A DNA stretch of 64,000 nucleotides from Azolla caroliniana (lineage: Eukaryota > Polypodiophyta), in the NCBI GenBank assembly GCA_043228905.1, contig JBHGNT010000001.1:21018001-21082000 (forward strand), in the 5' to 3' direction. The first letter of the stretch is position 1. Every line of letters begins with the position of its first letter. Below, piece by piece: positions 9,747 through 20,683 of the stretch. The notes beneath the pieces were generated by a model, which worked only from the letters and a program-made list of their open reading frames with translations, did not search any database and was not told the origin of the DNA. Position numbers and translations under genes: made by a program.

Positions 9747-12319
9747 TTAGACTTGACATTTCTCGCAACTTTCTGTGAACTCCGCGACATCTTTATACAT
9801 GTTCTTCCACCAATATCTTTGCTTGATTTTCACAAAAGTTGCCCATGTTCCTCGATGTCCAGCCCAATCGGATTCATGGAACTCGGACATTATCCGGTTT
9901 CGTTGCTCTTTCGTCCCGACTACTCGAAGTGGTATCCCATCCGGTCTTTTCGGCGTCCTCCATATTAAACCGTTTTCCAAGAAGAACTTTTGGACTTGCC
10001 TCTTCTTCCTTCGGATCTCGGCTCTCCTTTCTTTATCATTGGTTGAATCCTCGACCTCTTGTAGCATCTTCCCAATCATCAAGGTTTCCCCCTCGTATTC
10101 TTCTTCCCGGAATTCTCGGATCACGTTCACTCGGCATATGTGTTCTGACGTGAAGTAGTCTTCGGAAATTTCTTCATTATCTGATTCGGTTATGTCGTCT
10201 TCAAACCGCGCCCTCGATAACATGTCCGCTACCGCGTTGTCCTTCCCCGAGATGTGTCGAACCTCCGGATTAAGTGACTTGACATATGCAATCCACCTTA
10301 GCATAGCCACATCCGGTATCGTACAACACCGCATCATCCCGAGTATCGGAAGACAATCCGTCTCGATCACCACTTCAGCTCCGATCAAATAATCCCGATC
10401 CGATTTTATCGCCGACTCGACTCCCCACAATTCTCTTTTGACTTGTGCATATCCGCGTTGCCTTTCGTTGAGGACCTTTGCTCCAAATCGGATCGGATAC
10501 CGCGAACCATCCGAGTCGGCTTGATTGATGACCCACCCGATACCGGTTGGACTTGTATCAACCGTTACTATGATTGGCCGCTCGTAGCTTGGCTTCTTAA
10601 GTGATTCCGCCCTCCATAGTGTCTTCTTGAGCTTCCTCATGGCTTTAGTGTGTTCCGGTTTCCACTCGAATTTCTTACCTTTCCGCAACAAGTGATAGAG
10701 CGGGTCCGCTATATGTGCATAGTGCGGAATCCATATGTGATAGAATGCACACGCACCCAGAAACCTTCGGACTTCCGATGTTGACTCACATACTTCCTTC
10801 ATAGCTTGAATCGCATCGATCTTTGTTGGTGACGGTCTTCGGCCGTAGGGTCCACATAGATGTCCGACCACCAATATTTCTTCTTGCCCGAATGCCGATT
10901 TCTCCCCGGAAAGTGTTAGGTGCACATCTTCTAGCTTTCGCAACACTTTCTCGCAATCATGAATATGGTCGACCACGAACTTTCGGCATCCCCGATCATC
11001 CATAGTCTCATCTTTTTCTTCCACCGCGCATCCTTTCATCGGAATGTCATCTAGAAACGGCATCGTTATCTCCGGGATGCAATCTCGAAGCACCTTGTTC
11101 ATCGCGTTCATCATATGTGCAACCGAGTTTGTCGCTCCTTGTGGTAGTGTGCACATTCGAACTAGTCCTATCGGTGTCCGCATGGTAGTGATGTCTCGGC
11201 TCTCCACGGCTAGTTGGAATTGATCATACCCCGAGTATAGGTCCCCGATGGAGTATATCGTACGTCCGGCAAAAGCTTCCGCGAATTCGTCCACTATCGG
11301 ACCGACTCCCGAGTTCCGGATCGTGACCTTGTTCACCGGTTGCAAGTCTTGGATGAATCGGAGTGACCCATTCTTCTTCGGAACCGTAAACCATCGATTT
11401 GAGTACGGAGCACTTGATGGCTCTAGAATCCCCATCGCCACCTTCTCCTTGAGCAAGTCGATGACTTTCGGAATATGCGCCCGTGGCACCGGAATCGGCT
11501 TCAGGTTCCACGGTACATGATCAATCGTGAAAATCACCATCGGCTCCACTATCTTTGGATCAATGCATCCAATCTCCCTTGATGTGAACGCGAATGCTTT
11601 GCCATGTTGCTCCAACATCTCTCGAAACCGTTTTTCTTCTTCTTGTAAGAGGAACCCACCTCCACCGATCCGAAGTTTCTTCCGGGTCTCATCTGTGAAG
11701 GCATGTCCGATATCCACGGACTTCCGAAGTGTCGGATCTCCCGAGACTTCTTTCTTCTTTTGTTCGCTATCGGCGGGTAGTGGTCCCGCGGCCGGTTTCA
11801 CCTTCTTCTCCACGGTCTTGTATTTCGTACTTACCATTGCTTCTTCTTTGCGGAGCGCATCCGGCCCCATTTTCGCAACGATCTCGTACATCTCGACCGA
11901 TTCCACCGGGACTACCCGGTTCCCTTGGCTTTTATCTTCCGCAAGCTCTTCAAGCCGTTGTAGTGTATTCCCATAGAACACTTCCTCGATCACTCCCACG
12001 ATTTCTTCGTCTTCTTTTATTATTGATGCCGACCGTAACTTATCCTCCACTTGTCGGTATTGTTTCTTCATTCCTCCGGTTACGGCCGTGTACGAAGATG
12101 CCCCATCCGGGCCGATTCGTACTTGTTTTGCTCCGAGAGTTTTCTTCCTGTGTGGGGTATCAGGGCTTCTCGGACTATCACTTCCCCACTCCGCAACAGT
12201 CCGCTTTAAAAATCCATTCTCACTTGGGACAAGAGTTCCCTCTTGTTCCTTTCGTGATTTGCCGGCACCGTTAGGAATTGGACGGATTTCCCTCCGTTTT
12301 GGCTCCGAATTCGCGCAAA
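9747..12319 (-). CDS. Element W reverse transcriptase, RNase H and integrase zinc finger
   Basis: Long minus-strand frame without internal stops. The N-terminal third (12319 to about 11640) is unassigned and lacks a protease DSG motif. Reverse transcriptase follows (PYSNRWFTVPKKNGSLRF, DLYSGYDQFQL, LPQGATNS, and MPFLDDIPMKG as catalytic box), then RNase H (TVDTSPTGIGW, ETDCLPILG, GKDNAVADMLSR) and the H2C2 zinc finger (EFHESDWAGHRGTW to SCEKC). The frame runs on into the duplicated block at 12320-12350, so its first residues are chimeric and gag is gone. The FLDDIPMKG form is unusual beside the YVDD/YIDD of most plant gypsy elements. Confidence 0.9.
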
Positions 12320-12680
12320 AGTGTTCGATGGCGAGGATTGCACTAGACAAGCCTCTTTTTGATCGGGAAAGGATTGGTCAGTGACCGCCGAGTCAGTAGC
12401 TCCTTCGACTGGCTCAGGGCGTCGGGCGGGTGGCCGAGACCTCGTGGTGCGAGAGGGCGCCGTAACGGCGGCTGGTGGTTACCTTCAACGAAGTTCGCTG
12501 TGCACTCACAACTGTCCCACCGGGCGTGCCAAATTGTGTTACCCGTTCCTTTGGGTGAACACCTTCGATAGATCTGCGTCTATCGGTCTTCAAGGGCGTG
12601 GTACGTGAAGGCTCGTAACAGAGGCGTCGAGAGAGATACAGGGCTCAGAGAGAAAACACTAGCGAGGTCTTGATAAACGT
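12320..12680. repeat. Duplicated flank: second copy of 7396-7756
   Basis: About 361 bp repeated at a constant offset of 4924 bases. It contains the start of Y's gag, Y's leader with primer binding site, and the first 144 bp of Y's LTR, and runs directly into the right W LTR. The right LTR thus has ACGT on both sides, like a solo LTR with its target duplication, while the left LTR has ACGT on one side and pol on the other. Differences between the copies are few, so the duplication is recent. Confidence 0.9.
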
Positions 12681-13505
12681 TGTCGTGCCTTTCGGCTCCG
12701 GATCGTTGCGTGAGTCGGGTGGGAACCACAGAGGTCTTGGACTAGGAGAAAGAAGTTCGTGAGATAGAGATTAATTATGAGTAAATAGCAAAGAGAAAGA
12801 TAAGAAACTCGTGAATCACACGAGTATACTATATTAATTGGTACTTAGGGTGTTAAGAGAGAAGTAGATGTATAAATCGTGAATCCCACGAATAATTTTT
12901 GTATTGATTAATACTCAATCCAAATAATCAACAAAAACTACAATGTGCTCCCCATCCTTATATAGTAATGGGAGAGACTAAGCATAGCTACATGCTTTTT
13001 CTCATATGTTCATGCACACTAAATGTGCATGTGATGCCTTTCTAATCCTTGCTTTTATTTGCTAAATATAGTGCTCATGCACGCTAGATGTGCATGAGTC
13101 ACTTTTTTAGTTGCTTGCGTTTTTCTATAAAATATTCACGCACTCTAAAAATGCATGATTTACCTTTTAATAAAGGTAGGCGCAAATAAAGGACTTATAG
13201 TTATTAAATCTATTTATAGAACACTAAAGATAAGGTAGCATAATGGTAAAGTTGAGGTTTGGCTACGTGGAGGTGCAGAGTTCGAATCACGCCTTGCGTA
13301 GTAGTGAGTATTTCCTTCTTCTTTTTTACATTTATGTCTCTTTATCCGGCTCTTCCTTGCCGGTATGCCGTTTTCTTCCTTGCCGGTATGCCGTTTTCCT
13401 CCTTGCCGGTATGCCGTTTTCTTCCGGTTCTCACCGAGCACTCCATTCTCTATCCGGAGGGACAAAAATATAATTTCCACATAGTGTGCAACCTACACTA
13501 CGACA
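12681..13505 (-). repeat. Right LTR of W (solo-LTR-like, 825 bp)
   Basis: TGTCGT to ACGACA, flanked by ACGT at 12677-12680 and 13506-13509. It has three 23-bp units (13352-13420) against five in the left LTR. No primer binding site follows it on the minus strand; Y's LTR does. Confidence 0.9.
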
Positions 13506-13821
13506 ACGTGGCAGCGTGAAACTCATAGGTATGGATCAAAGCACAGACTCATGCAGCAAAAATAGGCACAAATCAGATATATTACTATGACAGAAAAGAT
13601 TACAGAACACGGCCTATGGCCGGTGACCTTACGAGTTTATCTAATTACGAAGGACTAAGCTAGTACTTCTGCCTATAGTTTTCTTCTCTGCCTCTCTGAG
13701 GTACTGGTCCTCGTTTAAATAACTTTTCCCCTAATACACAGCCGAGCCGTCGGTGGCCCGTGATACTCGGACTCGGCGTTTGCTAATTTCCTAATTTTAC
13801 ATTTCTATCCTCTGGACAACA
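13506..13821 (-). repeat. 5' LTR of Y, right piece
   Basis: Rest of Y's right LTR, from ACGTGGCAGCG to GGACAACA, followed by the target duplication GCTAT at 13822-13826. It aligns with 4426-4737 of the left LTR. Confidence 0.92.
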
Positions 13822-13826
13822 GCTAT

Positions 13827-14124
13827 GGCGAGCTTGAGCGCTATGATAGGATGGAGAAGAGGGTGAGGAAGGGGAGCGATGAGAGCGATGAGAGTTAGAA
13901 GGTTGGTTTCTGTATTGTGCAAAAAACCTTCTATTTCCTTCTTTTTGTGGCCTAGGGTTCATTGGTCGGTGAGCTATCATGGTGCCGCGTGTTCTTGGCC
14001 TAGAAGTCTGTGCATGTCTTAAGTCCTTTTAATAGCGTCACTATCTTTTCTTTTTTTTCTTTTTTTTTCGTAACGGTTACATACAATACTATTTTTACAC
14101 TATAGTACAAGTGGGGCCCTATAA
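13827..14124 (-). other. Element X, proximal post-pol region
   Basis: Sequence between the end of X integrase and the Y insertion. A minus-strand frame (about 13980-13827) is rich in Ser, His and Pro. Joined to 4276 by removing Y and one GCTAT, a frame continues into the distal post-pol ORF. A T-rich tract lies at 14040-14070. No known domain. Confidence 0.45.
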
Positions 14125-15431
14125 TTACTCCGCGGATTCTCCGGCTTTGTCTTGTCCTGTGGGGAACGAGTTAGCTGGCGTAGGTCCTAGATAAGGTTTT
14201 AGGCGAAACCCATTCACTTTTTGACGTAACACTTCCCCGGCCAATGTGCCAAGTTGAAATGTGCCTTGTTCTGCTCCCACTATCCAATATGGGCTTGTCC
14301 AACGGAATCTTAATTTTCCTGGCATAGGCCCCATGCGTGTTTGGAAAACTAATACTGCTTTTCCAACCGTAAAGTCTTTTTGACGCGTATGCCGATGTCG
14401 TTCCACGAATGCTTTGAGCCGCCGTTGTTCCTGCTCCAATATGGCCATACTGCGTAACCTTGTTTCTCCTAGTTCTAGCAGTTGTTCTAGCCATACTTGT
14501 TCGGATTTGCCCTCCAGTAGCCGGGCTCGTACTTGAATCCACAAACTGGGTACCTGGAATTCGACTGGCATCACGGTCTCCAGACCAAATGCTAGCCTGA
14601 AAGGCGTTGATTGTATGCTGGTCTTATAGCTGGTATGGATGCCCATAACGCGTTGCACAATTTGGTATCCCAATCCGTTCTGTTCTCGTTGACAATCTTT
14701 TTAAGGATAGTTTGTAGGGTTTTGTTCGTGGATTCCGCTAAGCCATTTGCCTGTGGGTAATACGACGTACTTTTTTTGTGCACCACAATGTAATGTTGGG
14801 TCAGTTCGCTGATGACCGTATTCAGAAAGTGACTCCCTTGGTCACTAATGAGCTCGATAGGGCAGCCGAAACGACACCAGATGTGTTCGTAAAGGAATTT
14901 CGCCGTGACTGCCACCGTATTCTCGCATAGTGGTTTTGCTTCTACCCACTTGGTATAGTAATCCGTGGCCACCAAGATGTACTTATTGCCTATTCGAGCG
15001 GCCGCCGAGGGAAAGGGTCCCACAAAATCTAGCCCCCACTTTTGGAAAGGATCTAGTGGCAACACTAGTTGGTGTGGCATTCTTGCGACTTCCGTGGGCT
15101 GGCCCAGTCGTTGGCATAAATAGCACTATCGGCAATATTCATACGCGTCCTTTTGCGTCGTCGGCCACCAAAGTCCTGCTTGCCAAATTTTCCGGGTCGT
15201 AACATCGCCCGCGTAATGTCCTCCCGCCGTGCCACAGTGGGCTTCGCGTAGAACCGCGGCCTTCTCATCGTGCCGTATTCCGTGCCTCCAAATGCCGTCA
15301 CTGCCTTTGTGGTATAGTATGTCTTCTACTAAACAAAAATTTCGACTTCGTATGGCTAGTCGTTTTTTCTCGTCCGTCCGTAATTGGGGTGGCGGTAACC
15401 CTGTGGTCAGGAAGTAGGTCATTTCCATCAA
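14125..15431 (-). pseudogene. Element X integrase
   Basis: Minus-strand gypsy integrase. The zinc finger is in 15431-15126 (HDEKAAVLREAHCGTAGGHYAG and a following Cys pair). The core is in 15080-14592 (DPFQKWGLDFVGPF, VATDYYTKWVEAKPL, ISDQGSHF, YYPQANGLAESTNK), giving the D, D and E positions. The C-terminal part in 14673-14125 has FTVGKAVLVFQTRMG and GKLRFRWTSPYWIVG and ends at 14125. Frameshifts near 15100 and 14640 split the three pieces. Confidence 0.85.
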
Positions 15432-15593
15432 CCACCGATCCGGAAAAAGTCTTTTCCATTCGTTTTGCTAGAGTTGCTATGCGCAGAATGTCTGCATCTG
15501 GAAAGTCATCGTCATCCTTTTGCACCGTTTCTCCATTATCTAGTCTGCTTAAGAAGTTTGCCACCACGTGTTGCGTACCTGGTCGGTGCTGAA

Positions 15594-16440
15594 TTACAAA
15601 GTCAATTTCCATCTAGCCAATTTCCCCGGCAACGCTTGTTTCCCTACCAAATATAGCAATGCCGAATGATCCACGTGAAACGTAAATTTCCACCCTAGCA
15701 GATAATGTTGGAACTTATTGATGTTGTATATCATACCCAACGCCTCACGTTCCGTTGTGGAATAGTTACGCTTCGCTGTTGATAGATTCCGACTAGCGTA
15801 GTACATTGGCTGGTACCAATTCGGCTCCGGGAGCTGCATTAGTGCACTAGCTATTGCTATATTCGAGGCATCTACGAACATGTGGAATGGCTTCGCCCAA
15901 ACTGGTGGTTGTACGACGGGTGCCTGCGTTAGCATTATCTTTAGTGCATCATATACCTTTTCTTCCGTTGTTGTCCATTTGAAAGGAGTCCGATGAACGA
16001 CGGCATGTAACGGCATGGTGAAGTCCGCCAAATAGCGTATCATCCGACTGTGCCATCGTATTTGTCCCAAAAACTGGTTGAGTTCTTTCATGTTTGTTGG
16101 TGTTTTCGTGTGAGTAATCGCGGAGATTTTGTTCGGATCGACCACCATCCCTTCCTTACTGACTATGTGGCCGAGAAGAGCCCCGCTGGTAACGCCGAAG
16201 GCGCATTTGGGAGGATTCAAGCTTAAGCGTGCGGTTCGGCAACACTCCAGGCAAAGCTACAGATGCGTAAAATGGTCGGTTGTTGTCCCATATACCGCAA
16301 AATCGTCTAAAAAACTTGCATGAAGGCCGGAATATATTCCCCAAAAATCTCTGTGATTGTCCCCAAAAAAAGTGGCATAATGTCCGGGCTGTTGGCAAAC
16401 AAAACAATGGATCTTTTCGGCAACTGGTGGTGTGTGTCAA
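15594..16440 (-). pseudogene. Element X reverse transcriptase (C-terminal half) and RNase H
   Basis: The palm remnant (EIFGEYIPAFMQ near 16330, then FLDDFAVYG after a frameshift in a run of T) leads into the thumb (NPPKCAFGVTSGALLGHIVS, ELNQFLGQIRWHSRMI) and RNase H (MFVDASNIAIASAL, YSTTEREALGMIYNINKFQHYLLG, FHVDHSALLYL). The fingers and the whole protease are absent between here and the nucleocapsid end at 16523, an internal deletion. RNase H continues in 15612-15450 (DFVIQHRPGTQHVVANFLSR). Confidence 0.85.
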
Positions 16441-16522
16441 TCCCCATGTGTGACTTGCTCCTCCCGGTCCTGGTTCGTTTATCGGAACGGACGCGGTGTT
16501 GCTGTTGGTCCCGGCGCGGTTC

Positions 16523-17777
16523 CTAGTGCCAGTCATTGTCCGAACTTTTGTCGTACTGCCGTTGGTCCCGATACTGACGATGTTTTCCACGAGGCCCATT
16601 GAAGCCGCCACGTTTGTTCGTCGGACGGTAATTCTCATAGCATCTGCCCCCTTTAGTATTTTTGTGGTTGCCATGGTAGTCTTCATCTTCCGGCTCGTCT
16701 TCCTCGGAATCGTTGTTATTCCGGCGATTCTGGTAGTGCCGGTCATCGCGTTGGTTCCGATCCATATACCAGGGTCGTTCTTCTTGCCGCCTTTGCTCAT
16801 TACGGAGAGGGGGGCGTTGTGTTTCCACGCTTCGTACTGTGGGCATGGCTCTGTTCAACATATTGTACTCATACTACTCAATTGTGTGTGCTTTCGAGTG
16901 ACAGATTGGGCAGTGGATTTGCATGTTGCATTTGACTGCGGAATGCCCAGAGTTCATGTTGGATTTCCTGGCAGAAGTGTCGTTCCTCGTCCTCAGGTAA
17001 TGCTTGCCGTAGTGAGGACATGGAAAACCTTTCTTCTTCATCGTCCAACTCGAGTTGTAGCGCTCGTTCTATGACCATGTCGACCGTTTCTCCTTTGACA
17101 TTACTGTTGTTGAGCATGGTCCGTATCAGTCAACGTAGAGCTACCAGGAATGTCTCCCGAGCCTCGTCCTCCGTCGGGCCTCGTTCTAATTTTCGTCGTA
17201 GATTTTGGAAGCGTAAACTGAAATCCGCTACCGTCTCGGCCGACAACTGTTTAATTGTATAAAACTGCCCGAGGATTTCGCGTTGGGGCACCTTCCGATG
17301 AAAGAAGCGCAAAAAGGCCGAGTGCAGCTGTTCAAAGGTCTTGATTGCTGGCAGATCCATTTGCGAATGCCAAAACGCCGCTCTCCCATCCAGAGTTAAT
17401 CCGAACTCTGTCATTCTAGACTGGTGTCCAACTTCTTCGGGAAGGCTCTGCGCCATGTGATTTGCATTCCAGACATTTAGGAATAGGCGAATGTGGGTTG
17501 CGGCGTTGGTTTCGCTTTCGAAACAGGGATACGAGAAGGCCATACTGGATGCTACGGCGGGCAGGGAAGGACCACAGTGCTTGTGTGGTGAGCGAACTTT
17601 CTGCCTATCGCCAGGGTATCTGGTGAGCGGAAAGTCATCTTTGTGGTTCCGACAGGTATCACTGAGGTCACTGAGGCGAGGCTTTCGCCATGCACGTTCC
17701 TCTGCCTTGCGTGTGATGGACCTTGTGATTGGTCGGTCTTGTCGTGTTGGTTCTCTAGGGCGTTTGCGGCTAAACAT
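16523..17777 (-). pseudogene. Element X gag
   Basis: Gypsy Gag. The N-terminal frame 17777-17130 has the core motifs LTLDGRAAFWHSQM, FLRFFHRKVPQREILGQFY and ETVADFSLRFQNLRRKL, closely parallel to Y gag. It continues after a stop through 17117-16878 into an Arg/Asp/Asn-rich nucleocapsid-like linker at 16861-16523, much like the RD-rich linker of Y. No intact CCHC knuckle is seen. X and Y are related families with separate LTRs. Confidence 0.8.
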
Positions 17778-17831
17778 CCATTCATTGTTGTTCGTCTATG
17801 AGAAGACACAGATCACCAAGCATGCCAAAAG

Positions 17832-18155
17832 TGTTACCGATTAGGAACACGGTCTTCAGTCAATCCTTCGACCTAGACCTCAAGGTGACTGCGTAGCTCC
17901 GAATGGTACTATCGTGCCATAAAGCGTAATGGGATACCTCTCCGTATCCTAGTAGCGTATAAGAGAGACGGCTACAACCAAACTCCCTAGACAACGCACT
18001 CGTCATAACACTCACACTTACGCCTATGCTTTCTTACGATTACGGTGATTATGGTACGCCACCAAGAATCACAAACACACAGTAGATTAACCATAGATAT
18101 GCACAGGATATCCGAGAAGATAAAACTCTATTAAGATAAGCTCTATGCACCAAAA
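17832..18155 (-). repeat. 5' LTR of X, left piece (split by C2)
   Basis: Starts TGTTACCGATTAGG. It is interrupted at 18155 by C2 with target duplication CAAAA (18151-18155 and 23800-23804), then resumes at 23805-23963. It carries about 78 bp after GGAACAC that the other LTR lacks. A weak primer binding site (TGGCATGCTTGG on the minus strand) adjoins at about 17827. Confidence 0.88.
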
Positions 18156-18583
18156 TGTGAAGAATAGCGTGCGGAAGCAATAGGAAATCGAACCCAGAAA
18201 ATACGCAGGTTTAATGGAGAGCTTGTATATGCACAGTACGTGGGAGAGACAAAGAGAGAAAACACACACAAAAACACGATTCAAAATAATACTCAATCTG
18301 TACATAGGATGTGCTCAGTGAGCACTTTTATACAAGTCCATACGGACTGACAAAAGTACTGACACGTACTTCAATGCTCATAACTTAGCTCTACGCTAAC
18401 TCTTAAAATATATTCCTACGCGGAATATATTTCCAACAGCCTCGCGGTTTACACACCACTACGGCTTCTCGTTATGCACCGGTTTGCGTACAGGTTTACG
18501 CACCCGTTTTACGCACCGGTCTGGCCTAACCGATTCTCGGCTTGCACAACCGATCCGGCCAAGGTTGAGCTTGTATCTCAACA
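18156..18583 (-). repeat. 3' LTR of C2
   Basis: 428 bp, TGTGAAGAATAGCG to TTGTATCTCAACA. Just inside (18584-18600) the minus strand reads a purine-rich GAGCTTGAGGGGGAG, the polypurine tract. It matches the 447-bp right LTR with small indels. Confidence 0.93.
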
Positions 18584-18734
18584 CTCCCCCTCAAGCTCAA
18601 CTTGAGGTTCCATCTGCTCTTCAGGATCTGCTCTCCGGTTCCTTCTGGCTTCATGCCTCGCTCAAGCTCCTCGACCCGTTTTATTCCGCGGGCCTTGACC
18701 CTTTCGGTTGGCTTGTCTGCTCACACGGACCTTC

Positions 18735-20587
18735 TCAGCTTCCTTGTTGTTGCGGTGTTGGCGCCTCTTCTGTTGCCTTCTCTTCCGCTTGGCCTTTGGT
18801 TGATTCAGCGTATTCGAACTGACTCGGCTTCCTCCGATCGGTTTTCACTCTCGTCTGAGTTGGTTGTCTCCAACTCGTCCTCGGCTTCGGCTCTTTCTTT
18901 CGACTAATCCCCATATGTCTGCTTTCGGACTCTTCCGCAGGTCCGCCCTCGACTTCTTCAGTTGGTCCGAAATCGAATTCGTCATCCGACTCAGCGTCGC
19001 GGTCTTCATCTTCTGGAACGTCTCTCCCCCTCAAGTTCGACGCGTTGAGGTGCGCACCGGAGAATTGCCGTTCCAGACCAAGAGGCTTGGTGAAGATGTC
19101 GACGCTCTGCCGATCCGTCGGAACATACTGAAGTTCGACTTCACTGGAGAGGACATGCTCACGGACGAAATGGTAGTGCACCTCAATGTGCTTAGTCCGG
19201 GCGTGGAAGACGGGGTTCATAGCTAGCTAGATGTTGTTGAGGTTGTTGCAGTAGATTGTCGTTGGGTCGGATACCTCCACCTGCAGATCCTTAAGTACCC
19301 GCTTCAACCAAATGGCTTCGCATGTCACGACAACCGCTCCTCTATACTCGGCTTCGGTGCTCGATAGCGCAACTATCGGCTGCTTCTTGCTACTCCATGT
19401 GATCGCGACATTCCCGAGAGAGAACGCGAAACCGGACGTGGATCGGCGATTGCCTGCATTTCCGGCCCAATCAGCATCGGTGTAACTGACCAACTATGCG
19501 GTAGTATTTGCCCGATATAGTAGCCCCTGGTCCTTAGTGCCAGTGATGTACCAGAGTACGCGTTGTGCGCACTGAAGGTGCTTCTCGGTCGGTCGCGCCA
19601 TGAACTGACTAATCACCCCGACCGAGTAGCTGAGATCTGGTTAGGTGATGGTCAAATATATAAGGCTTCCGACTTTCCAGAATCGGGGCGAAGCTTGACG
19701 GTTCTATCTAGAGGAGTCGAGACGGACTTGCAGTCGGCCATCCCGAATTTGAAGAGCATATTCAACGCGTAATGACGTTGGCTGATCAAGATGCCTTCGG
19801 GGGTACGGATCACTTCGATCCAGAGGAAGTAATGAAGGTCCCCCAGATCCATCATGTCGAATGATGCCGTGAGTTGGAGCTTCACGCAGTCTATCTCACC
19901 TAGGTCGGCGCCGGTGATGACCAAGTCATCAACATAAAGTAAAATACTAACAGGCTCGAGTCGACCTTTACGGATGAACAGTGAGGAATCTGATTTTGAC
20001 GTCACAAAGCCCATCTGACGCAATCGTTGTGTGATCTTCGCGTTCCAGGCACGCGGGGCTTGCTTTAGTCCGTAAAGGGACTTCTTCAATCGGCACACCG
20101 CCGAAGTGTTCGTTCCGGAGTGAAATCCGGGGGGTTGTACCATGTACACCTGTTCCTCAAGCTCACCTTGCAGGAACGCATTCCTTACATCCATCTGATG
20201 TAAACGCCACCCCTTTGCCGCACTGACCGCGAGCAAAACACGGACGATCGTCATCTTCGCGACCGGCGCAAACGTCTCATCGTAGTCGATGCCGTATTTC
20301 TGCGCGTAGCCTTTTGCTACTAATCGGGCCTTGTAGCAGTTGACCGAGCAGTCAGTGTTGTACTTGACCTTGTACACCCACCTGCATCCGGTCAGCTTCA
20401 CACCTTTCGGTGCGTCAATCAGGTCCCAGGTTTCATTCACCGTCAATGCGTGCATCTCTTCCTCCATTGCGGCACGCCAATTCGCGTCCTTCGCCGCTTC
20501 TGCGTAGCTCTCAGGCTCACGCACTTCCGCTACACATATCATGTACGCATAGTGATGTGCCATGTACTCATTGTAACTGAACCGCAC
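18735..20587 (-). pseudogene. C2 reverse transcriptase and RNase H
   Basis: Copia reverse transcriptase from [16 protein letters not shown] (20587) through [47 protein letters not shown] and the intact catalytic box LLYVDDLVITG to the thumb (HYFLWIEVIRTPEGILISQRH). A gap with stops near 19650-19500 precedes RNase H ([29 protein letters not shown]) ending near 19227. The final RNase H block (ARTKHIEVHYHFVRE, DIFTKPLG) sits in another frame at 19220 and runs into an acidic then basic tail to 18735. The YVDD box is kept, but frame breaks make it inactive as read. Confidence 0.88.
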
Positions 20588-20683
20588 AACAGGGTTCTTC
20601 TGGCGGGTTGATCGACGTAATTGCTCATTAGCCGATGTAAGGTTTTCATGGCCGACATAGACTTCGCTCTCAAAGACCCGTCG

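Larger units (their letters stand above)
7757..13505 (-). mobile_element. Gypsy element W, rearranged
   Basis: Minus-strand gypsy element inserted in Y's LTR. The LTRs start TGTCGT and end ACGACA and have ACGT on the outer sides. The left LTR is joined to its own internal region by a polypurine tract (GGAGGGGGCGAG on the minus strand, 8628-8639) and pol. The right LTR is not: between pol and the right LTR lies a copy of the left flank (12320-12680). W therefore lacks its own primer binding site, gag and protease. Confidence 0.85.
4282..13821 (-). mobile_element. Gag-only gypsy element Y, host of W
   Basis: Minus-strand LTR element inserted in the post-pol region of X. A perfect 5-bp target duplication GCTAT flanks it (4277-4281 and 13822-13826). 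The LTRs are 456 bp (TGTTACCCGTTCC to GGACAACA). The primer binding site follows the right LTR on the minus strand. The internal domain 4738-7612 encodes gag plus a long coiled-coil region and has no protease, reverse transcriptase or integrase, so Y is a non-autonomous (TR-GAG-like) element. Its right LTR is split at 7757 by element W. Confidence 0.88.

Noticed and set aside
11527-12274. Plus-strand frames opposite W pol
   Set aside because: Antisense to a well-supported reverse transcriptase frame.
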